Below the pieces are notes generated by a model. The model saw only the letters and a program-made list of their open reading frames with translations. It had not been told where the DNA came from and searched no databases. Below, piece by piece: positions 35,422 through 44,391 of a DNA stretch of 64,000 nucleotides (position 1 is its first letter; every line of letters begins with the position of its first letter). The translations under genes and the position numbers were made by a program. The DNA is taken from NCBI RefSeq assembly GCF_009017495.1, contig NZ_CP044991.1:1-64000 (forward strand), in the 5' to 3' direction. The stretch is from Deinococcus sp. AJ005 (GTDB lineage Bacteria > Deinococcota > Deinococci > Deinococcales > Deinococcaceae).

Positions 35422-36252
35422 TTGGCGCTCCTTCCCTCTCTGTCTGAGGTAAGGACATTCTACAGTTTAAGCTATTTTATGTCAACACTTAGGACAGAGT
35501 GTTAAGGCACGTTTATGCCGTCCCTATCGGCTTTTCTCTCGCCTCGCACACGGCCCACACACCGCCCTCTCTGGGCGTCGTATGCCGCTCCTGGCGGCGC
35601 GGCTGCCCCCGTCTGTCCTGATCGCCCCGCCCCGCTCCTGGGTCTGCTTTTTCCCCCTGCTTTGCGCTGGTGCTGCTGTCAAGCTGGGCCGCTTGAAGCG
35701 GCCCAAGGCCGTAACCCGGCGCAGTTCGCCGGGTTTGACAGCTTCCTGACCGCCCCTCGATCCTGTGGCCGCAGGCCAGCCGGAAAAATGTTTGGGGCCG
35801 TTTCCAACATTTTCCGGCTGGCCGATAACCTTTTCGGGTTTTTGTCTCCTGATCTTTTGATCTCTTCAAAAAGAGCGTGCGGCCCCTGGCCGCTCCCTTC
35901 CACCCTTTGTCCCTGCCGCGCTCGGCTCGGACGACGAGCCGCCTCTAGACCGACGACGGGCGCGGCCCGCCCGCCGTGACAGCGGAACGCCGGGTAGAGC
36001 GCTGTGCACCGTCAGGCGCTCCTTTTCTTTTCGGTGCGCCCCTCAGCGCCGAACGGAACCGCATAGCGGTGACAGCAGAAAGGACTTGGCCGCCCAAGAC
36101 CCACCCACAACGCCCCCCACGCCTCCGGCGAAGGGACTGGAATGCGGTAAGAAATCCAGCGGCATGACGCGAGGAATGCCGCATGTTGGATTTCTGGTTT
36201 CCCAGCGCTCTCCAGCCGGGAAAACCGCAGGGGAGGCCGCGCCAACGGCGCA
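35422..36252. repeat. hairpin-rich long repeat, copy 2
   Basis: Second copy of the element at 32581-33440, same orientation. The first junction (35675-35742) and long hairpin (35774-35823) are identical to copy 1; the last junction (from 36133) has two lost pairs. The middle section has other hairpins (AGCGC/GCGCT, ACCGC/GCGGT, CTTGG/CCAAG) in place of those of copy 1, so hairpin content is kept while sequence is not. Confidence 0.85.
35457..35485 (-). promoter_or_regulatory. promoter C
   Basis: Minus strand: -35 TTGACA (35480-35485), 17-base spacer, -10 TAGAAT (35457-35462). Same arrangement as promoter B, including the downstream leader. Confidence 0.8.
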
Positions 36253-36332
36253 ACGGATCTGGAGACCACTGGAACTGGAGGACAGAAACCGCCTGCCCTT
36301 GCCCTTGCCCTGGCACCTGTCATGCTGTCACC

Positions 36333-36512
36333 GTGCCCCCCACTGATCCTGAGCGCCCCCCGGTGTGGGTGGCCGTGTTCACCTGCATGTGCGCGGGCGG
36401 CGGCCTGGCGCTGAACGCCGAGATGGTGGGCGACACCGAGGCGTTCACGCTGGCCCTGCTGATGGCCTCGGTGGCGATTGGCGCGGTGGCCTGGCGGGTC
36501 TGGGGCAAATAG
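36333..36512 (+). CDS. small membrane protein
   Basis: A 59-residue frame from GTG at 36333, with two hydrophobic segments ('VWVAVFTCMCAGGGLAL' and 'FTLALLMASVAIGAVAW') around an acidic turn. The GTG has no strong ribosome site. It may be a small inner-membrane protein; evidence is moderate. Confidence 0.4.
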   Translation: MPPTDPERPPVWVAVFTCMCAGGGLALNAEMVGDTEAFTLALLMASVAIGAVAWRVWGK

Positions 36513-36606
36513 GCGCAGCTCCCGACTGAACGGCCCGACTCAACGCGGAGACAAACGGGCGACGCCTCAGCCCCCTGGATGCTGACCCCGCCGCCCTACG
36601 CTCTTC

Positions 36607-37026
36607 CTACTTCTTTTTGCGGCTGTTGCCCAGACCGAGTTTCTGGCCCTTCTCGTGCTTGGCCTGCATCTTGCGCCGGGTCTCGGCGGCCAGCGCCTTA
36701 AAATCCACCGCACCCGATTCGGCGGCCTCTGTTGTGAACTGAACCTTCCCCGTTCTCGTCCGGGCCTGTGCGAGCGCGGCCCTGGTCTCCTCAGCCCACT
36801 TCTCCGCCCTGGGCGTCACCTCGTACACCATCTCGCGCGTGTTCCGCTGATGGGTGCCTTCAGCGCCTCTGCGGGTGTATTCCTTGGGCAACGTGAACCG
36901 TTCGGGCAAATCCGTGGCAACCACCCGGCCATCCCTGACCGCTGCTTTAAAGAGCTTGACAAACGTATCAGACTGCTGCGGGTTTTCTAATTCATTGACG
37001 AGATCACTCAATTTACGGTAAGCCAT
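36607..37026 (-). CDS. hypothetical basic protein
   Basis: A 139-residue protein from ATG at 37026 (AYRKLSDLVNELENPQQSD). Basic, ending in NSRKKK, with a helix 'FVKLFKAAVRDGRVV'. It could be DNA-binding. It is divergent from topA. No family recognised. Confidence 0.6.
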   Translation of the reverse strand: MAYRKLSDLVNELENPQQSDTFVKLFKAAVRDGRVVATDLPERFTLPKEYTRRGAEGTHQRNTREMVYEVTPRAEKWAEETRAALAQARTRTGKVQFTTEAAESGAVDFKALAAETRRKMQAKHEKGQKLGLGNSRKKK

Positions 37027-37087
37027 TCCTGAGCATGGCACAGTTTTTAGAACTCAAACAAGTATGATTGTATTCTCTGGGGGGAAG

Positions 37088-39094
37088 ATGAAAACACTCG
37101 TCATTGTTGAGTCCCCGGCCAAAGGGAAAAAGATCCAGGGCTATCTGGGCAGTGCGTATAAGGTCAAGGCGAGTTTCGGTCATATCCGGGACCTTCCCGC
37201 CAAGAAAGAGGACATCCCCAAGAAATACCAGGGGGAAACCTGGGCACGACTGGGCATTGATGTTCAGAAGGGCTTTGAACCGCTCTACATCATCCCAGCA
37301 GAAAAAAAGGCCGTGATCGCAGAACTCAAGAAGCTGGCTGGGGAAGCCGATGAGGTGTTGCTGGCCACCGATGGGGACAGAGAAGGCGAGGGGATCGCGT
37401 GGCACCTGGTCCGCGCCCTGGGCCTCAAGGGGAATTTCAAGCGCATGGTGTTTCACGAGATCACCCAGGACGCCATTCTCAAGGCTGTTCAGAACACCCG
37501 GCCCCTGGATTATGCCCTGGTGGGCGCACAGGAATCCCGGCGCATCCTGGACCGCCTGTGCGGGTACGGGGTCTCCCCCGCCCTGTGGCAGAGCATCGGG
37601 TCTGGTCTCAGCGCAGGGCGGGTGCAGTCGGCAGCCCTGGCTGCCCTGGCCCGCCGGGAGCGGGCGCGCATGGACCATGTCCCAGCAGATTACTGGCGTG
37701 TCTTAGCCCAAGTCATGCCCGAGGGTGAGGGCGCTGAACCGTTTACGGCTGTGGTGGTCAGCATCAAGGGGCAGGGTCTGGCTGGCCCCAAAGACTTCGG
37801 TGCGGATGGGCAGTTGAAAGCGGATTCCCCGGCACTGGCGATCACGGGGGAACAGGCCGCGCAGACCGTGGCCTTTCTCAAGGCCAAGGGCGTGAAGGTG
37901 GCGAAGGTGGAAACCTCGGCGTACTCCACCAGACCTCCCGCACCGTTCACCACCTCGACGCTGCAACAGGCGGCGAGCCGGGCACTGAAGATGGGGCCGA
38001 AGAGGACGATGGACGTCGCCCAGAGGCTCTACGAGGGCGGGCGCATTACGTACATGCGGACCGATTCCCCGGCACTGTCTGAGGAGGCGACAGAGGCCGC
38101 CCGTGCGGTGGCGGTGGGCCTGTTCGGAGCTGGAAGCATCCCGGCTTCCCCCAGAACGTTTGCGGCTAAGGGGAACGCCCAAGAAGCGCACGAGGCCATC
38201 CGGCCTGCGGGCAAGGACTTCAAAGCTCCAGATCAGACGGGCCTTGCGGGGGAAGAACTGTCGCTCTACCGCCTGATCTTCAACCGCACCGTCGCCAGTC
38301 AGATGACGGACTTGCAAGGCAGTAAGACGGTGCTGCACCTGAAAAGTGGTGGCGTGGGCCTGCAATCGTCGGGGCGGGTCATTCTTGACCCTGGCTTTAC
38401 CCGGCTCTACAACGACGAGACCGACAAAAAAGATGAGCAGCAGCTTCCCAATGTCGCCGAGGGGCAGGCCCTTCCCGTCCAGGACGCCAGGGCAGAAGTG
38501 AAGAAGACGCCGGCACCGGGGCGCTTCACCGAGGCGTCGCTGATCAAGGCGCTGGAGAGTGCGGGGGTGGGGCGGCCTTCCACCTACGCCAACATTATCG
38601 AGGTGCTGAAGAACCGGCAATACACGGCATTAGTCAAGGATCAGTTGTATGTGACCTGGCTGGGGCTGGTGGTGGCCGCGTACCTGCAAGACCAGTTCCC
38701 GGCGCTGGTGGACCTGGCGTTCACTGTGAAGATGGAGCGTGATCTGGACCGGATCGCGGCGGGGGAATTGAAACGGGAGGCGTACCTGACGGAGTTCTGG
38801 ACGAACGGGTTGGCGCAGACCATCCGGGCCGCGCGCCATGGGCCTCCGGCGCTGGCCCTGAGCAAGTTTGCTGGGGTGGTGGTGACGGCGCGGCAGGAGC
38901 AGATCGTTATGGTCAGGGATGGAAAGGCAGTGCCGCTGGGGCTGGATCTGGTGCCGGACACACTCACGCCTGAAGTGGTGGAGAAGATCATGGCGGGGGA
39001 AACGGTCAGGCCGCGTGAGGCTCGCGGGGCTGCGCCGTCGGGCCAGAGCAAAAAGCGCAAAGGCACAGGCAAACCGAGGAAAAAAGCGTCTTGA
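37088..39094 (+). CDS. topA: DNA topoisomerase I (type IA), plasmid form
   Basis: A 668-residue type IA topoisomerase that relaxes negative supercoils. The TOPRIM domain begins 'TLVIVESPAKGKKIQGYL'; the catalytic tyrosine is Y322 in ITYMRTDS; 'GRPSTYANIIEVL' is the conserved C-terminal core motif. The C-terminal zinc-finger/TOPRIM-tail repeats of cellular TopA are missing, so this is a short form. ATG at 37088 is chosen because it matches the family N-terminus; the frame begins 8 codons earlier. GGGGGGAAG precedes it. It may assist plasmid replication or conjugation. Confidence 0.93.
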   Translation: MKTLVIVESPAKGKKIQGYLGSAYKVKASFGHIRDLPAKKEDIPKKYQGETWARLGIDVQKGFEPLYIIPAEKKAVIAELKKLAGEADEVLLATDGDREGEGIAWHLVRALGLKGNFKRMVFHEITQDAILKAVQNTRPLDYALVGAQESRRILDRLCGYGVSPALWQSIGSGLSAGRVQSAALAALARRERARMDHVPADYWRVLAQVMPEGEGAEPFTAVVVSIKGQGLAGPKDFGADGQLKADSPALAITGEQAAQTVAFLKAKGVKVAKVETSAYSTRPPAPFTTSTLQQAASRALKMGPKRTMDVAQRLYEGGRITYMRTDSPALSEEATEAARAVAVGLFGAGSIPASPRTFAAKGNAQEAHEAIRPAGKDFKAPDQTGLAGEELSLYRLIFNRTVASQMTDLQGSKTVLHLKSGGVGLQSSGRVILDPGFTRLYNDETDKKDEQQLPNVAEGQALPVQDARAEVKKTPAPGRFTEASLIKALESAGVGRPSTYANIIEVLKNRQYTALVKDQLYVTWLGLVVAAYLQDQFPALVDLAFTVKMERDLDRIAAGELKREAYLTEFWTNGLAQTIRAARHGPPALALSKFAGVVVTARQEQIVMVRDGKAVPLGLDLVPDTLTPEVVEKIMAGETVRPREARGAAPSGQSKKRKGTGKPRKKAS

Positions 39095-39223
39095 GAAAAA
39101 GGGGGCGATTCTACCAGTGAAATTGACGGCAATTTCGCTGGCTGGCGTGATGGTGGCCCTGACTTGACCAGGGAAGCAACCCTTCCAGGACAAAGAAATC
39201 CTGCCTGGTCTACACTTCGCTGA

Positions 39224-40081
39224 GTGTCCATCATCTTGCCAGTCGCCGCCCTTGTCGGCGGCTCCCTGCTGGCCTGGTTCCTCTTCGGCCTTCCGGCCCT
39301 GTTGCTGGTGCCTCTCCTGCTTGCCGGAGCGTGCTTTTTTGCTTTCTACGGGAATGGTCCGTCTGGCATCGGCGGTTTCGTCCTGACTTTCCTACTGATT
39401 CTGATCCTGATCCCGCTCGTGCTGAGTCTCGGGATCGCCCTGAACTTTGACGCTTACGTCGGCCCAAATCCTGGCTCCGATACGTACAGCATCACTGGCC
39501 TTTACGTCTACGGAACCCTGATCATCTCGCTGATTTTGTTCGCCGTCCTAGTGGGTGTAATGCGTACCCGGCACTGGCATTTGCAGACGCCAATCGCCCC
39601 GTGGTTGTTTCTGACAGGCGTCGCGGCGCTCGCGTACTGGCCACCTCTTCCACTGGATTGCCGGACGATCCAGCAAGATTCCTTTCTCGCACCAGAGGGA
39701 GAAATCCGCCGTCAGGACAGTTGGACCAGGCAACTCAACACTGTGCCGGACAACCAGGAGATCCCGCCTGGTTTTGAACCTGAGATGGCCTTTGTCGGCC
39801 TGGCCCGCTGTTCGGTAGACCGAGCAGGCCGCCCCAGACCCCTGGGCTTCCGGGCCAGTGATCCCGTATTGCTCGTTGTCCTGCCGGATAAGCGGGACCA
39901 GGGCATGACTTCTTACGCTGCACTCTTTGAACCGGGAACCCACCGAAAACTCACGCGCTGGCACGCCTTGCCGATGCCTTACGGGCGGATGCGAAGCTTT
40001 CACCCCTCCCTGTTGAACAGCGCCTATTACGAGATGCCGCAGCTCCCCGAAGAGTTTGAAGCGGACCTCCAGCGAAGATGA
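39224..40081 (+). CDS. multi-pass membrane protein
   Basis: A 285-residue protein with a GTG start. Residues 1-145 hold four hydrophobic segments ('LPVAALVGGSLLAWFLFGLPALLL', 'FVLTFLLILILIPLVLSLGIAL', 'GTLIISLILFAVLVGVM', 'LFLTGVAALAYWPPL'), then an exported soluble domain. Next gene starts 15 bases later. Function unknown. Confidence 0.7.
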   Translation: MSIILPVAALVGGSLLAWFLFGLPALLLVPLLLAGACFFAFYGNGPSGIGGFVLTFLLILILIPLVLSLGIALNFDAYVGPNPGSDTYSITGLYVYGTLIISLILFAVLVGVMRTRHWHLQTPIAPWLFLTGVAALAYWPPLPLDCRTIQQDSFLAPEGEIRRQDSWTRQLNTVPDNQEIPPGFEPEMAFVGLARCSVDRAGRPRPLGFRASDPVLLVVLPDKRDQGMTSYAALFEPGTHRKLTRWHALPMPYGRMRSFHPSLLNSAYYEMPQLPEEFEADLQRR

Positions 40082-40096
40082 CTGCCCCTGAATGCG

Positions 40097-40495
40097 GTGG
40101 AGAGCAGCGTGGGTGAGGGTCAGGCCTACGCGAGACTGTATGACCTGTTGTTTCTGGGGGTCATCCTTGGCGCGCTGCTGTTCTGGCTGCTGCCCAAACC
40201 CAGCAGCCTGCGGCGTGACTTCCTCTCCAAGGCGGGCGGCTGGTTCATCCTGGCCGCCTGCTGGACTCCCTGGCTGGTGCTTTACTTGCTCTTCACCTCG
40301 CTGTACTCGGTGGACAACACGGAGTTCGTGGCCGTCTTCGCGGGGGTGACCACGGGACTTCTGATTCTGGCGTATGGGCTGGGTGACCGGCTGCCGCTCC
40401 TGGCCCGTGTGGTCTTCGCGCATGCTGCGGTCTGGGGCGGGTTTTTGCTGGCCATTCCGGCAATGCAGTTCCTGATTTCAAGAGATGTGCTGTAG
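40097..40495 (+). CDS. membrane protein
   Basis: A 132-residue protein with GTG start (a second GTG at 40109 is possible). Four hydrophobic segments ('LLFLGVILGALLFWLLP', 'FILAACWTPWLVLYLLF', 'AVFAGVTTGLLILAYGL', 'VVFAHAAVWGGFLLAIPAM'). It follows 39224 closely and probably shares its transcript. Confidence 0.65.
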   Translation: MESSVGEGQAYARLYDLLFLGVILGALLFWLLPKPSSLRRDFLSKAGGWFILAACWTPWLVLYLLFTSLYSVDNTEFVAVFAGVTTGLLILAYGLGDRLPLLARVVFAHAAVWGGFLLAIPAMQFLISRDVL

Positions 40496-40547
40496 CGGCT
40501 GGGCCACCTGAAAGAGCGCCGTGTCCGGGCTGCGCGATACTGCGGCG

Positions 40548-40901
40548 GTGGCACACCCCTACCATCACGCGGTCAGTTCCAGCAAGAAATTCGGCGGGCA
40601 GCCCGAGGAGTTCCTTCCCATTCACGCCTGGTTTGACCAGACCAAGGCGCACCTGCCCGATGTGCGCCACCGCGCCGTTCTCCATTCCAGTCTGGGCATT
40701 TTTCTGTGTGAGCAGGTCTTCGGGCCGACGCTGAAACTGTCCACAGGCAAGCGCGTTCCGGTGCGGCTGATCGGCGAACAGCACGTCATGGAGGACATGG
40801 GCGGCGTGATTCCCACCGTTCAGGACTGGCTGGGCGAGCTGCCCCTGCGGCCCTGGATGGTGCGCAGCGCGCGCGATCTGAGCGAAGGGGATGGGCCATG
40901 A
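40548..40901 (+). CDS. DUF6915-like protein
   Basis: A 117-residue protein read from GTG at 40548 (AHPYHHAVSSSKKFGGQ), which matches the start of a small conserved family, here called DUF6915 from memory. The frame opens 9 codons earlier. Motifs 'HAWFDQTKAHLPDVRHRAVLHSSLGIFLCEQVFG' and 'IGEQHVMEDMGG' fit it. Role unknown. Its stop overlaps the start of the LRV gene (ATGA), so they are co-translated. Confidence 0.6.
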   Translation: MAHPYHHAVSSSKKFGGQPEEFLPIHAWFDQTKAHLPDVRHRAVLHSSLGIFLCEQVFGPTLKLSTGKRVPVRLIGEQHVMEDMGGVIPTVQDWLGELPLRPWMVRSARDLSEGDGP

Positions 40902-42961
40902 TTCCGCGCGGCTTCACTGAAAAACTTCAGGCTCTGGGGGTGGCGCGGGTGCATTTCGCCTACCACTGGCACGAGGACATCTCGCTCTCCGAGGCCGAGG
41001 CTTTTGATCACCACGGCGGACCCGTCGCCCTGAGTCCAGACCTGCGAAATGAGATTGAGCAGGCAATGTATGCCAGCGATGTCGATCTTTACGGCGTTTA
41101 TCTCTGGGACCTGGACTCGGGCATCGTCGCGCCCTTCGGGCAACTGCTGTATCTGGAAGGCAGCCCGGAACATGGAACGTACGTGATCCGCTTTGAAGGC
41201 AACGAGGAGCGCATTTTGCAGGTGCGGCAATGGAGGCCGGGGCAACCTGAAGAATTGATCGGCACCTGGCTGACGGACCCTGATCCGAATGTGCGGTTGG
41301 CCCTGGCAGAAAACGAACAGATCCCCAGGGCGCTGATTCGTCCGTTGCTGGGTGATCTGTCTGGCGACGTGCAGCGCACCATGCAGTTGTTTGCCCCGCA
41401 CCCCATGCAGGGTGAATACACCCAGACCTTGATCCGCGCCGGAGACCCACACGCCCTGCCGATGAACCTGAAAGCCCTATCCCATAGCGAGTTTGCCCGA
41501 GTCCGGCTGGCGGTGGCGAACAATCCCAATACGCCTGGGCAGGTGCTGAGCGAGTTGGCTGCCGAGTGGCCCTTTGAACTGGCCGTGCTGTGCAATCCGT
41601 CCTGCCCACCTGCCCTGCACGCCGTACTGCTGGACCGCCTGGCGAATGAACCGAACAGCGATATTCGGTACGCCGTGGCCGAAGATCCTCGGACGCCCTG
41701 GGCCTTGCTGGAACGCTGGCAGCATGACCCTGACCCATACCTGCGTTACCGGGTGGGCAAGCACCCGCATACCCCGCTGGGTGCCCTGAAGGCTCTTGAA
41801 TATGACCCTGCCGAAGCCGTGCAAAGCGCTCTGGAAGACCGGGCAGAAGAGCTTTCATCCCCAACGGATCTCAGTGAAGGCGAGGTGTCGGGGGGTCAAC
41901 TCAGTCTGGCGCAGCAGTGGGAAGCGGCGAGGAATGAAGACCTGGCCTTCTGGCTGGGGCGGATGCCTGGGTTGTTCCCGGACGTGTTGACGTATTACCT
42001 GGGTCACCCGCGCAAGGCCCAGATTGTCGCCCACAGAAGTGATCTAACGCCGGAGCAGATGCAGACGCTGGCGGATTCCGGGACCACCGAAACGCGCCGC
42101 AAGCTGGCTGAGAATCCCTTCCTTCCGGCAGAGACCGCCCAGCAGTTGGCCCGTGACCCGGATGAATGGGTCAGGGTGGCCGTGGCCGGGCGGCCCCGCT
42201 TACCCGAGGCCCTTCAGCAGGTGCTGGCCCAGGATGAGTCGTGGTGGGTTCGCCTCAAGCTTACCAGGGCGGTACACCTCTTGCCTTCTACCTGGGAACG
42301 GCTGGCGGCTGATCCCAGCATGTCTGAATGGCTGCTGCAAAACCCACAGGTGCCGGTTTCCGTGGCCCGGCAGGTGCTGGAGCGGCTGGATGGCAAATAC
42401 AGCTTTCTTCCCACAGAACATGCCCGCCCTGAACTTCTGGCCCTGTTCAGCGAGTACGCCAGTGGCAGTGATCTGCTGGCGCTGGCGCACAACCCAGCCA
42501 CCCCGCAGTCCCCCATCATTGCCCTGTTCCGTCGGCTGCTGGGCGAGGGCCATGATCCGTTGACCTTTTTGATTGCCGATCCTGCGACGCCGCCCGAACT
42601 GCTGCGCCGGCTGATGGTGTCTGAGCATGACCTTGAGTTGATCCGTCACCCGGCCATGACGGCACAGGGGCTGTCGGAACTGGTAGACCGGCGGATCGCG
42701 GCGCGGTTTCACCGGTCGGTGGATCTGGACGTGGTGCAGCCTATTCTGGCCTCGCCCGTCGTGACGCCGGACATCATCGAAAAGCTGATCGTCCCCGCCA
42801 CGTTCAGAAAAGAGTTCCGTCTTGCGGTAGCCGCTACCCCCCATCTGCTCCCACAGGTGTACTGGAGGCTGTTGGGAGATCCGAACACCGAAGTCATTGA
42901 TGCTCTTCAGCGCAATGGCACGTTGCCACCTGATCTGCGTGAACGGCTCAGTGCGCCGTAA
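40898..42961 (+). CDS. LRV (variant leucine-rich repeat) protein
   Basis: A 687-residue protein. After an N-terminal 120-residue domain come many 24-residue LRV-type repeats with the pattern P-N-V/I-R-L-A-V-A-x-N/D-P-x-T-P ('DPDPNVRLALAENEQIP', 'FARVRLAVANNPNTPG', 'NSDIRYAVAEDPRTPW', 'DPDPYLRYRVGKHPHTP'). A spacer of about 60 residues (about 325-385) splits the array. These form a superhelix for binding partners. Original LRV proteins carry an Fe-S cluster at the N-terminus, but no such cysteine set is visible here. Coupled to the DUF6915-like gene. Confidence 0.85.
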   Translation: MIPRGFTEKLQALGVARVHFAYHWHEDISLSEAEAFDHHGGPVALSPDLRNEIEQAMYASDVDLYGVYLWDLDSGIVAPFGQLLYLEGSPEHGTYVIRFEGNEERILQVRQWRPGQPEELIGTWLTDPDPNVRLALAENEQIPRALIRPLLGDLSGDVQRTMQLFAPHPMQGEYTQTLIRAGDPHALPMNLKALSHSEFARVRLAVANNPNTPGQVLSELAAEWPFELAVLCNPSCPPALHAVLLDRLANEPNSDIRYAVAEDPRTPWALLERWQHDPDPYLRYRVGKHPHTPLGALKALEYDPAEAVQSALEDRAEELSSPTDLSEGEVSGGQLSLAQQWEAARNEDLAFWLGRMPGLFPDVLTYYLGHPRKAQIVAHRSDLTPEQMQTLADSGTTETRRKLAENPFLPAETAQQLARDPDEWVRVAVAGRPRLPEALQQVLAQDESWWVRLKLTRAVHLLPSTWERLAADPSMSEWLLQNPQVPVSVARQVLERLDGKYSFLPTEHARPELLALFSEYASGSDLLALAHNPATPQSPIIALFRRLLGEGHDPLTFLIADPATPPELLRRLMVSEHDLELIRHPAMTAQGLSELVDRRIAARFHRSVDLDVVQPILASPVVTPDIIEKLIVPATFRKEFRLAVAATPHLLPQVYWRLLGDPNTEVIDALQRNGTLPPDLRERLSAP

Positions 42962-43130
42962 CCCCTGACTCACGTCTCAGCCCTTCTCCACACCGCAGTG
43001 GAGAGCGACACCTGCTGGACCTAGCCACGGCTCTGAACGGCTCAGCGTGCGCCTGGCTATGGGGCGGCCAGGGCGGCATTGACCTAGATGAGCAGCGGGA
43101 CCGCTGGGAGGACACTCGAACCCCAGACGA

Positions 43131-43400
43131 TCAGATGGATAGGTGAGTTTCAGGGGTTGGCCCTCCGGCCTGAACTTGGACCCGGTACTTTCCACCGTGT
43201 ATGCCCGCTGGAGCCTTCTCGACGACAAGGAGTCCGTCTTTGACCAGTCCAGACAGTGCGTTCGCCCAGGTGCGGGAGCTGCCGCCCAGGTCCGCCGCCA
43301 GACTGCGCGCGGAATGCTGACCAGGATTGCTGTGAATGTGCAGCCACACCAATTTCTCGGAGGCGCTGGAGCTATGGAGGCGTGTGGGTAATCGTTTCAT
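43131..43400 (-). CDS. winged-helix DNA-binding protein
   Basis: An 89-residue protein from ATG at 43400 (KRLPTRLHSSSASEKLVWLHIHSNPGQHSARSLA). The helix-turn-helix 'SARSLAADLGGSSRTWANALSGLVKDGLLVVEK' resembles MarR/ArsR-like or plasmid winged helices. The upstream frame extension is low quality. It may regulate neighbouring genes. Confidence 0.6.
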   Translation of the reverse strand: MKRLPTRLHSSSASEKLVWLHIHSNPGQHSARSLAADLGGSSRTWANALSGLVKDGLLVVEKAPAGIHGGKYRVQVQAGGPTPETHLSI

Positions 43401-43587
43401 GGGTTTCCCTCGGTGCCGAAGCTGGGTGGGGCTGAGGCGCGGGCGCGGGCGGAAGCGGAGGGCGTTAGAGCCTAGGCCTGCGTGTCTCTCCACGTCCCGG
43501 CCCCTGTCGCCGTCTGGGCCTTTCGTTTCCGCTTTTCTGAGGTGGCCCCCCCTTTGAGTGGATGGGCCACCGTACCGGGCTACAGGC

Positions 43588-43926
43588 TCAGCCGTTGGGC
43601 GAGCGTGACTTGACCCGTTGGGGCTTCGGCTCGTTCGCGGTCTGAATGATCAGGGCCAGACGGTCTGTCACGGTCTGCGCCAGTCGCTGCGGGTCATAGC
43701 ACCCGTCGTTGAGGATCGCGTCAAACATCACATAGCCCAGATACAGGCCCAGTCCCTCGGCGGCACTTTCCCGGCGGCGGCACTGGCCCTTCAACATATT
43801 GGAGTAAAGCAGGCTTCCCTCTGGACGGGTCTTCGTAATGCCCATCAGCGTGCGGTATGCGGTGGTGGCGTCCCGCAGCTCCAGGGCCGAAAAGTCTCTG
43901 CTGAATTCAAACTTTGCTATGGTCAT
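43588..43926 (-). CDS. hypothetical protein
   Basis: A 112-residue helical protein (TIAKFEFSRDFSALELRDATTAYRTL), ending in a basic tail (KPQRVKSRSPNG). It has a good promoter at 43983-44011 and a ribosome-binding region (GGGAGGTCAAG) before the ATG. No family recognised. Confidence 0.65.
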   Translation of the reverse strand: MTIAKFEFSRDFSALELRDATTAYRTLMGITKTRPEGSLLYSNMLKGQCRRRESAAEGLGLYLGYVMFDAILNDGCYDPQRLAQTVTDRLALIIQTANEPKPQRVKSRSPNG

Positions 43927-43982
43927 CTTGACCTCCCGAGGTCTCGTAAGGGTGGCCGTGAGAAGTTCCCCTTACAAGACAC

Positions 43983-44011
43983 AGTGTAGCATTCTATGCA
44001 TACTGCGTCAA
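43983..44011 (-). promoter_or_regulatory. promoter of the 43588-43926 gene
   Basis: Minus strand: -35 TTGACG (44006-44011), 17-base spacer, -10 TACACT (43983-43988). The gene starts 56 bases downstream. Confidence 0.7.
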
Positions 44012-44020
44012 GCGCTTAAG

Positions 44021-44048
44021 CCCGCCCAGCGCGGGTTTTTCGCTTTTT
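44021..44048 (+). terminator. intrinsic terminator, plus strand
   Basis: Stem CCCGC/GCGGG (44021-44035), then TTTTTCGCTTTTT. There is no obvious plus-strand gene directly upstream, so it may insulate the neighbouring minus-strand promoter. Confidence 0.6.
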
Positions 44049-44050
44049 GA

Positions 44051-44391
44051 TCAAGACACAGCGCGTGGCGGTTTTAGCCTCCCCTGCACACCCTTCATGC
44101 TGACCACGGGCCGGGCAGGTCCGGCACTTCGTCGCTCCTGGCCCCCTCCCCCTTGCTTCTGCCGGGGCCAGAGGGGGTAGACGGAGCGTTGCTCTGAGCG
44201 GCTGTGGGCGGCGTTTCATCAGCCTGCTGTCTTTGCCGCCCAGAGCGCCCTTAGCTCCGTCTCAGGGGGAGACTTCCCCCCTTAAAAGATTCGGAACGTC
44301 CTGTGACAGGCCATGCACCTCCCTGCGCCGTTGCCCCAGCTCTCGGCCTTGGAAACTTGCAGATCAGGGAAGACAGATCGTGCGTCCTACA
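44051..44391. other. non-coding region, hairpins only
   Basis: About 340 bases before the permease stop. It has a GC hairpin (GGGGGA/TCCCCC near 44259-44282, then TTAAAA) and no supportable gene. Confidence 0.4.

Noticed and set aside
43085..43140. tRNA-like GGGGTTCGAGTG on the minus strand
   Set aside because: The T-stem does not pair and no acceptor or anticodon arms fold around it.
44016..44219. 67-residue minus-strand ORF
   Set aside because: Overlaps a terminator and hairpin region and has low-complexity Arg/Pro/Ala sequence.
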